From: Streptomyces caniscabiei
GTDB lineage: Bacteria; Actinomycetota; Actinomycetes; Streptomycetales; Streptomycetaceae
Direction of reading: 5' to 3'
Assembly: GCF_014930365.1 (NCBI RefSeq)
Contig: NZ_JABXWI010000015.1
Span: forward strand, 62,001-126,000
Length of the DNA stretch: 64,000 nt
A program made the translations under genes and the position numbers. Every line of letters starts with the position of its first letter. Position 1 is the first letter of the stretch. A model generated the notes under the pieces. It was not told where the DNA came from. It made no database searches and worked only from the letters and a program-made list of their open reading frames with translations. Below, one piece after another: positions 23,755 through 32,148 of this stretch.

Positions 23755-24516
23755 ATGGGCGCCGGCCATGTCCACAAGCTCTACCGGCACGCGCACTCGC
23801 CGGTGCACGCCCTGCCGCCGCACACCAAACTCGCGGCCGTCTTCGCCTTCGTGGTCGTCGTGGTGTCGACGCCACGAGAGGCGATGTGGGCGTTCGGGCT
23901 GTACGCCGTGCTGCTGGGCGTGGTCGCGTACGTGGCCCGGGTGCCCGCCGGGTTCCTGCTCCGGCGGCTGCTGATCGAGATCCCGTTCGTCGCGTTCGCC
24001 GTGCTGATGCCGTTCGTGGCGCAGGGCGAGCGCGTCGAGGTCCTCGGGATGTCGCTGAGCGTCAGCGGACTGTGGGGCGCCTGGAACGTCCTCGCCAAGG
24101 GGACACTGGGCGTCGCCGCGTCCGTCCTCCTCGCCTCCACCACCGAACTCCGCGCGCTTCTGCTCGGACTCCAGCGCCTGAAGCTGCCGCCGCTGCTCGT
24201 CCAGATCGCGTCCTTCATGATCCGCTACGGCGATGTGATCGCCGACGAGATGCGGCGCATGCGGATCGCGCGTGAGTCACGCGGCTTCGAGGCGAGCGGC
24301 GTACGGCACTGGGGGGTGCTCGCCAAGACGGCCGGGGCGCTGTTCATCCGCTCCTACGAGCGGGGCGAGCGGGTCCATCTGGCCATGATCAGCCGGGGGT
24401 ACGCGGGCACCATGCCCGTCATCGACGAGGTGACCGCGTCCCGGGCGCAGTGGTCGTACGCCTTCGCCCTCCCGGTCGCCGCGCTCGTCGTCTGTCTGCT
24501 GGGATGGAGCCTGTGA
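23755..24516 (+). CDS. nikQ: ECF transporter transmembrane subunit (CbiQ/NikQ)
   Basis: A 253-residue coupling (T) component. Several membrane segments are seen (KLAAVFAFVVVVVS, FGLYAVLLGVVAYV, LIEIPFVAFAVLMPF and the C-terminal ALPVAALVVCLLGW). The two conserved Ala-Arg-Gly-like coupling helices appear as RIARESRGFEA and ISRGYAG, which contact the ATPase. The ATG lies two bases after the NikMN stop, and the ATPase start overlaps its end, so the three are translated together. Confidence 0.87.
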   Translation: MGAGHVHKLYRHAHSPVHALPPHTKLAAVFAFVVVVVSTPREAMWAFGLYAVLLGVVAYVARVPAGFLLRRLLIEIPFVAFAVLMPFVAQGERVEVLGMSLSVSGLWGAWNVLAKGTLGVAASVLLASTTELRALLLGLQRLKLPPLLVQIASFMIRYGDVIADEMRRMRIARESRGFEASGVRHWGVLAKTAGALFIRSYERGERVHLAMISRGYAGTMPVIDEVTASRAQWSYAFALPVAALVVCLLGWSL

Positions 24517-25298
24517 CCGCGTCCGAGAACCCCGTGCCCCCGTCCCTCGAAGTGCCGCCGTCCCTCGAAGTCGCCGGACTCGCCTTCGCCTACCCGGACG
24601 GCCATCAGGCCCTGTTCGGGGTCGACTTCACCGTCGGACGCGGCGAACGCGTCGCGCTGCTCGGGCCGAACGGGGCCGGCAAGACCACCCTCGTGCTGCA
24701 CCTCAACGGCATCCTCACCGGGGGCGCGGGCACGGTGACCGTCGCCGGGATGCCCGTCGGCAAGCGGCACATGGCCGAGATCCGGCGGAAGGTCGGCATC
24801 GTCTTCCAGGACCCCGACGACCAGCTCTTCATGCCGACCGTGCGGGAGGACGTGGCCTTCGGGCCCGCGGCGGCGGGCATGACCGGGCCCGAGCTGGAGG
24901 CCCGGGTGGACCGGGCCCTCGAACAGGTCGGCATGGCGGAGTTCAAGGAACGGCCGCCGCACCACCTGTCCTTCGGGCAGCGGCGGCGGGTGGCCGTGGC
25001 GACGGTCCTCGCCATGGAGCCGGAGATCCTCGTCCTCGACGAGCCGTCCTCCAACCTCGACCCGGCCTCCCGGCGTGAACTGGCCGACATCCTGCGGTCG
25101 TTGGACGTCACCGTCCTCATGGTCACGCACGACCTGCCGTACGCGCTGGAACTGTGCCCCCGGTCGCTGATCCTCAGCGAGGGGGTGATCGCGGCGGACG
25201 GGTCGACGGGGGAACTCCTCGTCGACGACGCGCTGATGCGTGCGCATCGGCTGGAACTGCCGTTCGGCTTCGATCCGCGGTCGGTGCGGGTGGGGTAG
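24504..25298 (+). CDS. nikO: ECF transporter ATPase (CbiO/NikO)
   Basis: A 264-residue ABC ATPase driving metal uptake. Walker A GPNGAGKTT is near residues 55-63, the Q-loop FQDPDDQLF is typical of ECF ATPases, the signature appears as LSFGQRRRVAVA (Gly-Gly replaced by Phe-Gly, as in many CbiO), Walker B is ILVLDEPS, and the H-loop is MVTHD. ATG 24504 overlaps the nikQ end by 13 bases; GTG 24513 is an alternative. A near-duplicated VPPSLEV occurs in the N-terminal tail. A repeat-rich intergenic region follows. Confidence 0.9.
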   Translation: MEPVTASENPVPPSLEVPPSLEVAGLAFAYPDGHQALFGVDFTVGRGERVALLGPNGAGKTTLVLHLNGILTGGAGTVTVAGMPVGKRHMAEIRRKVGIVFQDPDDQLFMPTVREDVAFGPAAAGMTGPELEARVDRALEQVGMAEFKERPPHHLSFGQRRRVAVATVLAMEPEILVLDEPSSNLDPASRRELADILRSLDVTVLMVTHDLPYALELCPRSLILSEGVIAADGSTGELLVDDALMRAHRLELPFGFDPRSVRVG

Positions 25299-25334
25299 GA
25301 CCACGTCGGGGTGCGTCGTCGGGTGCGGGTCCGT

Positions 25335-25594
25335 GGGGCTTCTCGCGCAGTTCCCCGCGCCCCTAAAAGCGTCAGGCCCCAGCGGGCCTGAAAGCGACGG
25401 GGCTGCGGGCCTGGAAAGCGATGGGGCTGCGGGGCTGGAAGCGGACGGGGCTGCGGGCCTGAAAGCGGACGGGACTGCGGGGCTGGAAGGGGACGGGCTC
25501 AGGGCCTGGAAAGCGACGGGGCTGCGGTATGAAAAGCGCGGGGCGCAGCCCCGGCTTTTCAGGGGCGCGGGGAACTGCGCGAGCGACCCCCACC
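25335..25594. repeat. long hairpin repeat family, copy 1, with internal tandem repeats
   Basis: Left arm GGGGCTTCTCGCGCAGTTCC... and right arm ...GGGGCGCGGGGAACTGCGCG are complementary and enclose about 200 bases. The interior (25375-25545) is a degenerate tandem array of about 23-24 bases, each unit holding GGGCCTG-GAAAGCGACGGGGCT in variant form, at least six units. The copy fills the space between nikO and ohrR, where no gene is seen. Confidence 0.85.
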
Positions 25595-25625
25595 GGACCC
25601 GCGGACGAAAACGGCGTCCGCGACA

Positions 25626-26099
25626 ATGGACCCCGTGACAGACCAAGCGGATGCGCCCCGGCATGGTTCGCTGCTCCTGGACGAGCAGTTGTGTTTCGCA
25701 CTCTACGCAGCCCAGCGCGCGGTCACCGCCGCGTACCGCCCGCTGCTCGACGAACTCGGCCTGACCTACCCGCAGTACCTGGTCATGCTCTCCCTCTGGG
25801 AACACGGGGAGACCGGCGTCAAAGAACTGGCGGACACCCTGCGGCTCGACTACGGCACGGTCTCGCCGTTGCTGAAGCGGCTGGAGTCGGCCGGGCTGCT
25901 GCGCCGGGAGCGGTCCCCGCGCGACGAGCGCTCGGTGCGGATCACCCTCACCGGCCGCGGCGAACAGCTTCGCGACCGCGCGGCGGCCGTCCCCGCCACC
26001 CTCGCCGCCGCCACCGGTCTGCAGGGCCCGGACGTGGCCCGGCTGCGCGAGGAGCTGTGGCAGCTGACGGCGCGGGCGACCAAGGCGGCGGGCCGCTGA
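25626..26099 (+). CDS. ohrR: MarR family regulator, OhrR-type organic peroxide sensor
   Basis: A 157-residue winged-helix repressor. LLDEQLCFALYAAQRA carries the N-terminal Cys that OhrR uses to sense organic hydroperoxides (residue 20 region), followed by the Tyr residues that hydrogen-bond to it. The DNA-binding part is clear: VKELADTLRLDYGTVSPLLKRLESAGLLRRERSPRDERSVRITLT. The ohr gene lies 168 bases downstream in the same direction with an inverted repeat between, fitting peroxide-relieved repression. Confidence 0.9.
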   Translation: MDPVTDQADAPRHGSLLLDEQLCFALYAAQRAVTAAYRPLLDELGLTYPQYLVMLSLWEHGETGVKELADTLRLDYGTVSPLLKRLESAGLLRRERSPRDERSVRITLTGRGEQLRDRAAAVPATLAAATGLQGPDVARLREELWQLTARATKAAGR

Positions 26100-26152
26100 G
26101 CGCGCCCACGGCGGGCCGCTGAGCAAGGCCGAAGGTGACCTTGTGTTACCCA

Positions 26153-26175
26153 CGGTTACTACCCCCTGGTAACCG
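26153..26175. promoter_or_regulatory. inverted repeat upstream of ohr, candidate OhrR operator
   Basis: CGGTTAC (26153-26159) and GTAACCG (26169-26175) flank 9 bases in the ohrR-ohr gap. The sequence is not the AT-rich Bacillus OhrR box, so assignment rests on position only. Confidence 0.45.
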
Positions 26176-26267
26176 CTCTCCCCTACCGCCCGGTACCTTG
26201 TGCACGATGTATTCGTGCGCGCCTGTCCTGGGGAGGTCACGCGCTCGTCCTGGGGGAGGCCAAGGGA

Positions 26268-26750
26268 ATGACTGACGACACCGCGGTGGAGACCCGTTCC
26301 GATACGCGTCCCGACGCCCGTCCCGACACGCGTCCGACGAAGATCATGTACGTCGCCGAGGCCACCGCGCACGGCGGTCGCGACGGCTACATCAGCAGCC
26401 AGGACGGCCAGATCGACCTCAAGGTCGCGATGCCCCCGGCGATGGGCGGCGACGGCGACGGCACCAACCCCGAGCAGTTGTTCGCCGCCGGGTACAGCTC
26501 CTGCTTCCACAACGCGCTGGTCCTCGTCGGCCGCCGCGCGGGCTACGACCTCACCGGCTCCACCGTCGCCGCGAAGGTCGGCATCGGCCCCAACCAGCAG
26601 CGCGGTTACGGCCTCGCCGTCGCCCTCAGCGTCTCCCTCCCGATCATCGACCAGGACATCGCGGCCAAGCTCGTCGACGCGGCCCACCAGGTCTGCCCGT
26701 ACTCGAACGCGACCCGCGACAACATCGACGTCACGATCGTGCTGGGCTGA
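26268..26750 (+). CDS. ohr: organic hydroperoxide resistance protein (OsmC/Ohr family)
   Basis: Thiol peroxidase that reduces organic hydroperoxides using two Cys residues. The first catalytic Cys is in AAGYSSCFHNAL (near residue 82) and the second in HQVCPYSNATR (near 146), as in Ohr rather than OsmC proper. The 160-residue length includes an unusual 23-residue Asp/Arg/Pro-rich N-terminal extension with repeats (DTRPDARPDTRP). The ATG with upstream GGGGAGG-type sequence fits. It forms a unit with ohrR. Confidence 0.93.
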   Translation: MTDDTAVETRSDTRPDARPDTRPTKIMYVAEATAHGGRDGYISSQDGQIDLKVAMPPAMGGDGDGTNPEQLFAAGYSSCFHNALVLVGRRAGYDLTGSTVAAKVGIGPNQQRGYGLAVALSVSLPIIDQDIAAKLVDAAHQVCPYSNATRDNIDVTIVLG

Positions 26751-26878
26751 GGCGACCGACCGACCGGCCGACCGACCGGGCAGGCCCGGCCCCCGGCCGG
26801 AGGAATCCGGGCCCGTGCGTGTACGTTGCACCCGTCGTCGTGGCGAGTACGGCGGACGAACGGACAGGGAGCACCGAC

Positions 26879-28054
26879 GTGGACGTGAACGGGACGGTCG
26901 CCGAGGGCTTCGAGCCGGTCAGGGCCGCGTTCGCGCGCAACTTCGAGGCACTCGGCGAGCGGGGCGCGGCGGTCGTCGTGTACCGGCACGGGCGCAGGGT
27001 CGTCGACCTCTGGGCCGGCACCCGGGACGTCGACGGCGCCGAGCCCTGGCAGCGGGACACCGCCCAGATCATGCGCTCGGCGACCAAGGGCGTCGCCGCC
27101 GCCGTGGCGCTGATGCTGGCCGAGCGCGGGGAACTGGACCTCGACGCGCCGGTGGGCCGGTACTGGCCCGAGTTCAAGGCGCACGGCAAGGACCGCGTGC
27201 TGGTCCGGCACGTGCTCGGCCACCGCGCCGGGCTCCCGGTCCTGGACCACCCCCTCACTCCCGCCGAGGCCCTGGACCCGCGCCGGGGCCCCGAGGCCGT
27301 CGCCGCGCAGACCCCGGCCTGGGAGCCCGGCACCGCCCACGGCTACCACCCCCTCACCTACGGCTGGATCCTCGACGAACTGGTCCGGCGGGTGACCGGC
27401 CGCGGCACCGGCGAGTGGATCGCGTCCGACATCGCCGCCCCGCTGGGCCTGGCCGACGACCTGTGGCTGGGCCTGCCGGACGCGGTGGCGGCGACGGGCC
27501 GGGTCGGCCGCGCCGGACGCCTGGACGCGGCGCCCGAGCCCAGCGGCGGCCTCCGGGTCCGCCCCAAGCGGTCGGTCACCGAGGCCTACGACGACCCCGG
27601 CTCCCTCACCCGCCGCGCCTTCGCCGCGATCACCCCGTTCCCCGACCAGAACGACCCGGCGTACCGGGCGTCCGCGCTCCCGGCGACCAACGGCATCGCC
27701 ACGGCGGACGGCCTGGCCCGTTTCTACGCGGCGCTCGCCGGCGAGGTCGACGACGTACGGCTGTTCGCCCCCGCGACCCTGGCGGCGGCCCGCGCCGAGG
27801 AGTCCGCCGGGCCCGACCGCGTCCTGGTCGTCAACACCCGCTTCGGACTCGGCTACATGCTCCACGGCACCGCCTCGCCGCTGCTGGCCCCGACCTCCTT
27901 CGGCCACCCCGGCCGAGGCGGCCCGCTCGGCTTCGCCGACCCCGAGTCCGGCATCGCCTTCGGCTACGTCACGAACGGCTACCGCAAGACGGTGACGGCG
28001 GACCCGAGGGGACAGGCGCTGGTGGCGGCGGTGAGAGCGGTGCTGAAGGCCTGA
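26879..28054 (+). CDS. serine hydrolase, beta-lactamase/EstB family
   Basis: A 391-residue cytoplasmic serine hydrolase of the class C beta-lactamase fold. The nucleophile lies in RSATKG (S-x-x-K near residue 69), the Tyr of HGYHPLTYG is at the Y-x-N position (here Y-H-P, as in EstB-type esterases), and GHPGRGG replaces the KTG triad. No signal peptide is present, so esterase rather than cell-wall activity is likely. GTG 26879 was chosen because AGGGAG lies 7 bases upstream; an in-frame GTG at 26819 lacks one. Confidence 0.85.
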   Translation: MDVNGTVAEGFEPVRAAFARNFEALGERGAAVVVYRHGRRVVDLWAGTRDVDGAEPWQRDTAQIMRSATKGVAAAVALMLAERGELDLDAPVGRYWPEFKAHGKDRVLVRHVLGHRAGLPVLDHPLTPAEALDPRRGPEAVAAQTPAWEPGTAHGYHPLTYGWILDELVRRVTGRGTGEWIASDIAAPLGLADDLWLGLPDAVAATGRVGRAGRLDAAPEPSGGLRVRPKRSVTEAYDDPGSLTRRAFAAITPFPDQNDPAYRASALPATNGIATADGLARFYAALAGEVDDVRLFAPATLAAARAEESAGPDRVLVVNTRFGLGYMLHGTASPLLAPTSFGHPGRGGPLGFADPESGIAFGYVTNGYRKTVTADPRGQALVAAVRAVLKA

Positions 28055-28266
28055 GGGGCCAGGGGGCCGCCGGGCGTGCCTCGGCGCCACGGAGAGCGGC
28101 CGTCACGGTGAGCGGCCGGATCGGCCCAGGGCTCCCCCGTGGTGTCCTGGCCCGATCCCGGTGATCCGGACGGCCGCCCTCCGCGGCGGCGCTCACCAGG
28201 ATGCGCCGAATTCCCCCGCATGTCGTTGGCGGACGGTCCACTGTCACTTGGCAACGAGTCCACTGT

Positions 28267-29319
28267 TCACCGCCCCTCGGCGGCCACCCGGCTCCGCAGC
28301 TCGCTCGGAGGCACCCCGTACGCCGTCCGGAACGCCCGGCTGAACTCGGCCGCGCGCGGGAATCCCCAGCGCGCCCCGATCGTGTGGATCGGAGTGGCCC
28401 GCAGCGCGGGGTCGGGGGCGGTGAGGTCGCGGTACGCGTTCCGCAGCCGCTGGTCGCGGACGTACGCCGCGACGGTCAGGCCCTCCTCCTGGAAGAGCCG
28501 GTGCAGATAGCTGCGTGAGATGTGATGGGCGGCGGCGATGGCCGCGGGGGTGAGGTCGGGGTCGCCCAGATGCCGCCGTACGAACACCTTGACGTTCAGC
28601 AGCAGCGTCCGCCGGTGGGCCTCCGGCGTCAGGCGCGGCTCGGTGTCGGCGACATGACCGAAGAGCGCGGTGACCAGATCGGCGACGACCGTGCCCAGCC
28701 GGGGCGCGTCCGCCGGCCCGTACGGGGTCGTGTCCTCCGCCAGCCGCATCAGGAACTGCGCGAGCAGCGCGCCGACGCCCTCCCGGCCCGACAGCCGGCT
28801 CCCGATCACCCGGTCCGCCTTGTGCGCGGGCAGGGCCACCAGGGAGCGGGGTATCTCGACGCCGACGGTGGTGACCGGTTCGGTGCCGGTGAGGATGTCG
28901 TACGCCATCGAGGTGCAGTTGACGTGGAAGTCCTGTGCCTCGTACGCCGTCTGCTGTCTGCCCCACCTGGCGGCGCCCTCGCCCTGGAGGAGGAGGGAGA
29001 GATGGAACGTCTCCGGGTCGGACTGCCGGACCATCCGAGGCGTGCGGCGGAAGACGATCGGGTCGAAGGTGGCGGGCCAGATCGTCACGTCGCCGAGGGC
29101 GATCAGGCGTTGGTGCGCGTGGTAGTCGGCGCCCGGGTGGTGGCCGCGGTCCGCCGTCGACAGCGGGATGGGGACCAGATCCATGGGCGCGTGCGTCTGC
29201 CGCAGCAGCTCCGCCCAGGCCTCGAACCGGGCGTCCACCGGGAGGTCCACGGACCGGAAGACCGACTCGTGCAACACGGGGTCAGTCAACCACAGGGCGG
29301 AATCCGGCCTGTTGGGCAC
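28267..29319 (-). CDS. AraC family transcriptional regulator
   Basis: A 350-residue regulator. The C-terminal domain has two helix-turn-helix units: DLTPAAIAAAHHISRSYLHRLFQEEG and TIGARWGFPRAAEFSRAFRTAYGVPPSELR (residues 255-345). The N-terminal 200 residues match the AraC-binding-domain 2 (XylS/FeaR-like) type, e.g. GDVTIWPATFDPIVFRRTPRMV and ETFHLSLLLQGEG. The inducer is unknown. It is convergent with the serine hydrolase, with a 212-base GC-rich gap holding a CGGCCG inverted repeat. Confidence 0.9.
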   Translation of the reverse strand: MPNRPDSALWLTDPVLHESVFRSVDLPVDARFEAWAELLRQTHAPMDLVPIPLSTADRGHHPGADYHAHQRLIALGDVTIWPATFDPIVFRRTPRMVRQSDPETFHLSLLLQGEGAARWGRQQTAYEAQDFHVNCTSMAYDILTGTEPVTTVGVEIPRSLVALPAHKADRVIGSRLSGREGVGALLAQFLMRLAEDTTPYGPADAPRLGTVVADLVTALFGHVADTEPRLTPEAHRRTLLLNVKVFVRRHLGDPDLTPAAIAAAHHISRSYLHRLFQEEGLTVAAYVRDQRLRNAYRDLTAPDPALRATPIHTIGARWGFPRAAEFSRAFRTAYGVPPSELRSRVAAEGR

Positions 29320-29412
29320 CCGGGACCCCGGCCGCGCGGGGTCGGCCGGGGTGGGGCGCGCCTCGTCGCCGGGTGCCTGTGGGCCGCCTGCTCAGAGGGC
29401 TTGGAGAGGGCT

Positions 29413-29688
29413 TCAGAGGGCTATCGGGTGGGATGTCCTGCCCGATGCCTCGTCTATCTCGTCGTGAGCCTTGGTGAGCAGCTTCATGGCCAGCTCGTTC
29501 AGGGCCCTGGCCCCGGCTATCTCCTCGCCGACCCGAGGCTGATTGGAATCGGTCTGGTGGCGGCTGGCGTAGCCGTTGGCGCGTACTTCCTTCCCGTCGG
29601 GGAGCCGTACGAGGGCCGCCGCCCATGTGCGCTGATCGTCCTCCTGGAACTCCAGCTCGATGTGCCATCCGACTGCTGTCTTCATCAT
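29413..29688 (-). CDS. DUF1876 domain protein
   Basis: A 91-residue protein beginning MMKTAVGWHIELEFQEDDQRTWAAALV, the signature of the actinobacterial DUF1876 family (dsRBD-like fold, function unknown). ATGATG at 29688 is preceded by GGAGGTG about 8 bases upstream, which decides the start over the longer open frame to 29745. The conserved VRANGYASRHQTDSNQPRVGEEIAGARAL segment is complete. Members are often stress- or sigma-B-type induced; here no operon partner is obvious. Confidence 0.85.
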   Translation of the reverse strand: MMKTAVGWHIELEFQEDDQRTWAAALVRLPDGKEVRANGYASRHQTDSNQPRVGEEIAGARALNELAMKLLTKAHDEIDEASGRTSHPIAL

Positions 29689-29811
29689 CACGATCACCTC
29701 CGGAACCGCTCTTTCCAGAGTGCTCCTCCCCGACGGGGGATGCACGGCCTGCGCGGCGTCCGTCCCGGCTCCCGGTCCGCGTCCCTATCCGTACCTCGGT
29801 CCGCGGCCGGT

Positions 29812-30658
29812 CTACCCGGCCCGCAGCATCAGCCCGATCCCCACCACCAGCAGTCCCGCCGCCACCAGCCGCGGCGCCCCGAACCGCTCCTTGAAGAACA
29901 CCGCCCCGATCGCCGCCCCCCACGATGATCGACGACTCCCGCAGGGCCGCGATGGGCGCCAACTCGGCCTTGGTCTGGGCCCACAGGACGAGCCCGTACG
30001 CCACCACGGACAGCGCGGCGCCGAGGAACCCCACGCCGGCGTACGGCCGGAGCCGTGCGACCGTCTCCCCGCGCCACCGCCAGAGCGCGTACGCGGGGAT
30101 CGCGAGCCCCTCCAGCGCCATCAGCCAGGCGATGTAGCTCATGGCGGACCCGGAGGCCCGGACCCCGAGGCCGTCGACGACCGTGTACGCGGCGATCGAC
30201 AGGCCCGTGGCGAGCGCCGCCCCGATCGCCGCCCAGTGCGGCCGGCTGCCGCGCAGCCCCCACAGCGCGACCCCGGTCAGCCCGGCACAGCTCAGCAGGA
30301 TGCCGGCCGCCGCCCAGCCGTCCGGCACCTCGTGCGCGAAGACGGCGGCGAGGACGGTGACGACGAGGGGCGCGGAGCCGCGCGCGATCGGGTACGCCTG
30401 GCCGAAGTCGCCCAGCCGGAAGGACGTCATCAGCAGCACGTAGTACACGAGGTGGATGACCGTCGACGCGATCAGGTACGGCCACGCGCCGGCCGCCGGG
30501 AGCGGTACGAACGAAACCATCGCGAACCCGATCAGCGCGCCGCCGCCGGCTATCAGCGTGAACCCGACGAGCTTGTCGGTGATCTTGTGGGCGATCGCGT
30601 TCCAGCTGGCGTGGGTCACGGCGGCGAGCAGCACCGCCGCGGTGACGAGCGGCGTCAC
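29812..30658 (-). pseudogene. DMT/EamA family transporter interrupted by a +1 frameshift
   Basis: A drug/metabolite-type membrane transporter with about 10 segments. The frame begins at GTG 30658, overlaps the YbaK gene stop, and reads to ALRESSIIVGG. There an extra base in a run of six C (29916-29921) shifts it; the lost frame continues as AIGAVFFKERFGAPRLVAAGLLVVGIGLMLRAG to a stop at 29812, the expected end of an EamA protein. Without the shift the protein would be about 281 residues. A true mutation, a phase-variable homopolymer or a sequencing error are all possible. Confidence 0.8.
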
Positions 30659-31188
30659 GCGTCCGGCTCGCCGGCGGTGGTCGCGGTCTCGCGGACGTCC
30701 ACCAGGGTGGCGCCCGCGTGCGCGATCAGCGTTTCCGGGGCCATGGGGAAGACGGTGTACGGCGTGCCGGCCGCCGCCCACACCGTCGTGTGGGCGAGGA
30801 GCGAGCGGTCTGCCAGGACGCGCGTCCTCGTCCGGTGCCCGAAGGGCGGGACCCCGCCGATCGCGTACCCGGTCGTCTCCCGTACGACGTCGGCGCGGGC
30901 GCGGGTGACCTTCGCGGCGCCGAGTTCACGTCGGACCAGCTCCACGTCGACGCGGGAGGCGCCGTCCATGAGCACCAGCACGGGGACGCCGTCCGCCGCG
31001 AAGATCAGTGACTTGCAGATCTCGCTCAGCTCACAGCCGAGTGCGGCGGCCGCGTCGGCGGCGGTGCGGGTGGCTTCCGGGAAGCGGCGGACACGGGTGT
31101 GGAGTTCGCCGAGGCCCAGGGTGGTGAGTGCCTGGGCGAAGAGGGGGTGGGCTTCGGAGCCGGTGGTGTCCTGCGCGTCGGTGGTCAT
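30655..31188 (-). CDS. YbaK/aminoacyl-tRNA deacylase family protein
   Basis: A 177-residue trans-editing domain protein that hydrolyses mischarged aminoacyl-tRNA (prolyl or Cys-tRNA-Pro types). ELSEICKSLIFAADGVPVLVLMDGASRVD carries the conserved Lys, and TTGYAIGGVPPFGHR the conserved GGVPPFG motif. ATG 31188 was chosen; ATG 31221 is in frame upstream, and neither has a clear ribosome-binding site. The stop overlaps the transporter start (GTGA), so both are one transcription unit. Confidence 0.88.
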   Translation of the reverse strand: MTTDAQDTTGSEAHPLFAQALTTLGLGELHTRVRRFPEATRTAADAAAALGCELSEICKSLIFAADGVPVLVLMDGASRVDVELVRRELGAAKVTRARADVVRETTGYAIGGVPPFGHRTRTRVLADRSLLAHTTVWAAAGTPYTVFPMAPETLIAHAGATLVDVRETATTAGEPDA

Positions 31189-31250
31189 GTGCGGCACGGT
31201 AGTGGTGGGTGTAGTGGCCATGCGAGCGAGTTGTCGGGTGCGGGTCCGGT

Positions 31251-31334
31251 GGGGCTTCTCGCGCAGTTCCCCGCGCCCCCGAAAGACCAGCCCCTGCTTT
31301 TCAGGGGCGCGGGGAACTGCGCGACGAGCCCCCA
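31251..31334. repeat. long hairpin repeat family, copy 2
   Basis: Left arm GGGGCTTCTCGCGCAGTTCC and right arm GGAACTGCGCGACGAGCCCC enclose about 35 bases. Unlike most copies it lies between divergent genes (YbaK and a hydrolase), so it is not only a terminator. Confidence 0.85.
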
Positions 31335-31434
31335 CGCACCCGCACTCCACGACGCACCAGCCCCCGCCCCGAAATCTCATCCAACAACAGAGACGGCACT
31401 GGACCGACCGATCCGTTTCGCTGACGATCGGGGG

Positions 31435-32097
31435 ATGACAGAAATCCCGTCCGCCGCCGACACCACCCGCGCCTTCCTCATCCTGCACGGCTGGCAGAAC
31501 CACCGCCCGCCCACCCACTGGCAGCACTGGCTGGCCGACCGCCTCACCGACCTGGGTCACGAGGTCGCCTACCCCCAGCTCCCGGAGGCGGACGACCCGG
31601 ACCTGGAGCGATGGCTGGCGGAACTGGACGCGCTGCTCGGTGAGTTGGAGGGCCGGCGGATCACCGTGATCTGCCACAGTCTGGCCTGTCTGCTGTGGCT
31701 GCACGCGGTCGCCCGGGACGGCATCCTGTCCGGCCCCGTCGACCGCGTCCTCCTCGTGGCCCCGCCGTCCCCCGAGTTCGCCCTGAAGCAGCCGGAGATC
31801 GCCGAGTTCGCCCCGCCGCCGCTGACGCCGGAGCGGCTGGCCGGGACGGCGGCGTACACCCGGGTCGTCGGCAGCGACAACGACCCGTACTGCCTGCCGG
31901 ACGCGGCCACGGCGTACGCGCGGCCCCTCGGCCTGCCCGTCGACGTGCTGCCCGGTGAGGCCCACCTCAACCCCGACTCGGGCTACGGCCCCTGGCCGTC
32001 GATGCTCGACTGGTGTCTGCGCCCGGCGTCCGAGGCGTACGAGGAGATGCCGATCCAGGAGCGCTCGGTACAGCGGACGGACGCGACCGGCGACTGA
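31435..32097 (+). CDS. alpha/beta hydrolase, RBBP9/YdeN family
   Basis: A 220-residue serine hydrolase. FLILHGWQNHRPPTHWQHWL at the N-terminus is typical of the RBBP9/YdeN family, the nucleophile Ser is in VICHSLACL (C-H-S-L-A near 80-84), the acid in VVGSDNDPY and the His in PGEAHLN. No signal peptide. ATG 31435 starts 34 residues before the first strand; a purine-rich GGGGG precedes it. The substrate is unknown. It is convergent with the penicillin-binding protein gene. Confidence 0.87.
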   Translation: MTEIPSAADTTRAFLILHGWQNHRPPTHWQHWLADRLTDLGHEVAYPQLPEADDPDLERWLAELDALLGELEGRRITVICHSLACLLWLHAVARDGILSGPVDRVLLVAPPSPEFALKQPEIAEFAPPPLTPERLAGTAAYTRVVGSDNDPYCLPDAATAYARPLGLPVDVLPGEAHLNPDSGYGPWPSMLDWCLRPASEAYEEMPIQERSVQRTDATGD

Positions 32098-32148
32098 CCG
32101 CCGGCCGCCGCCCATCGGCCAGTCGTGCCGCCGGCCGGTCGGCTGCTG

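Noticed and set aside
25375..25545. CRISPR array
   Set aside because: The units abut without unique spacers and lie within a hairpin repeat; no cas genes are near.
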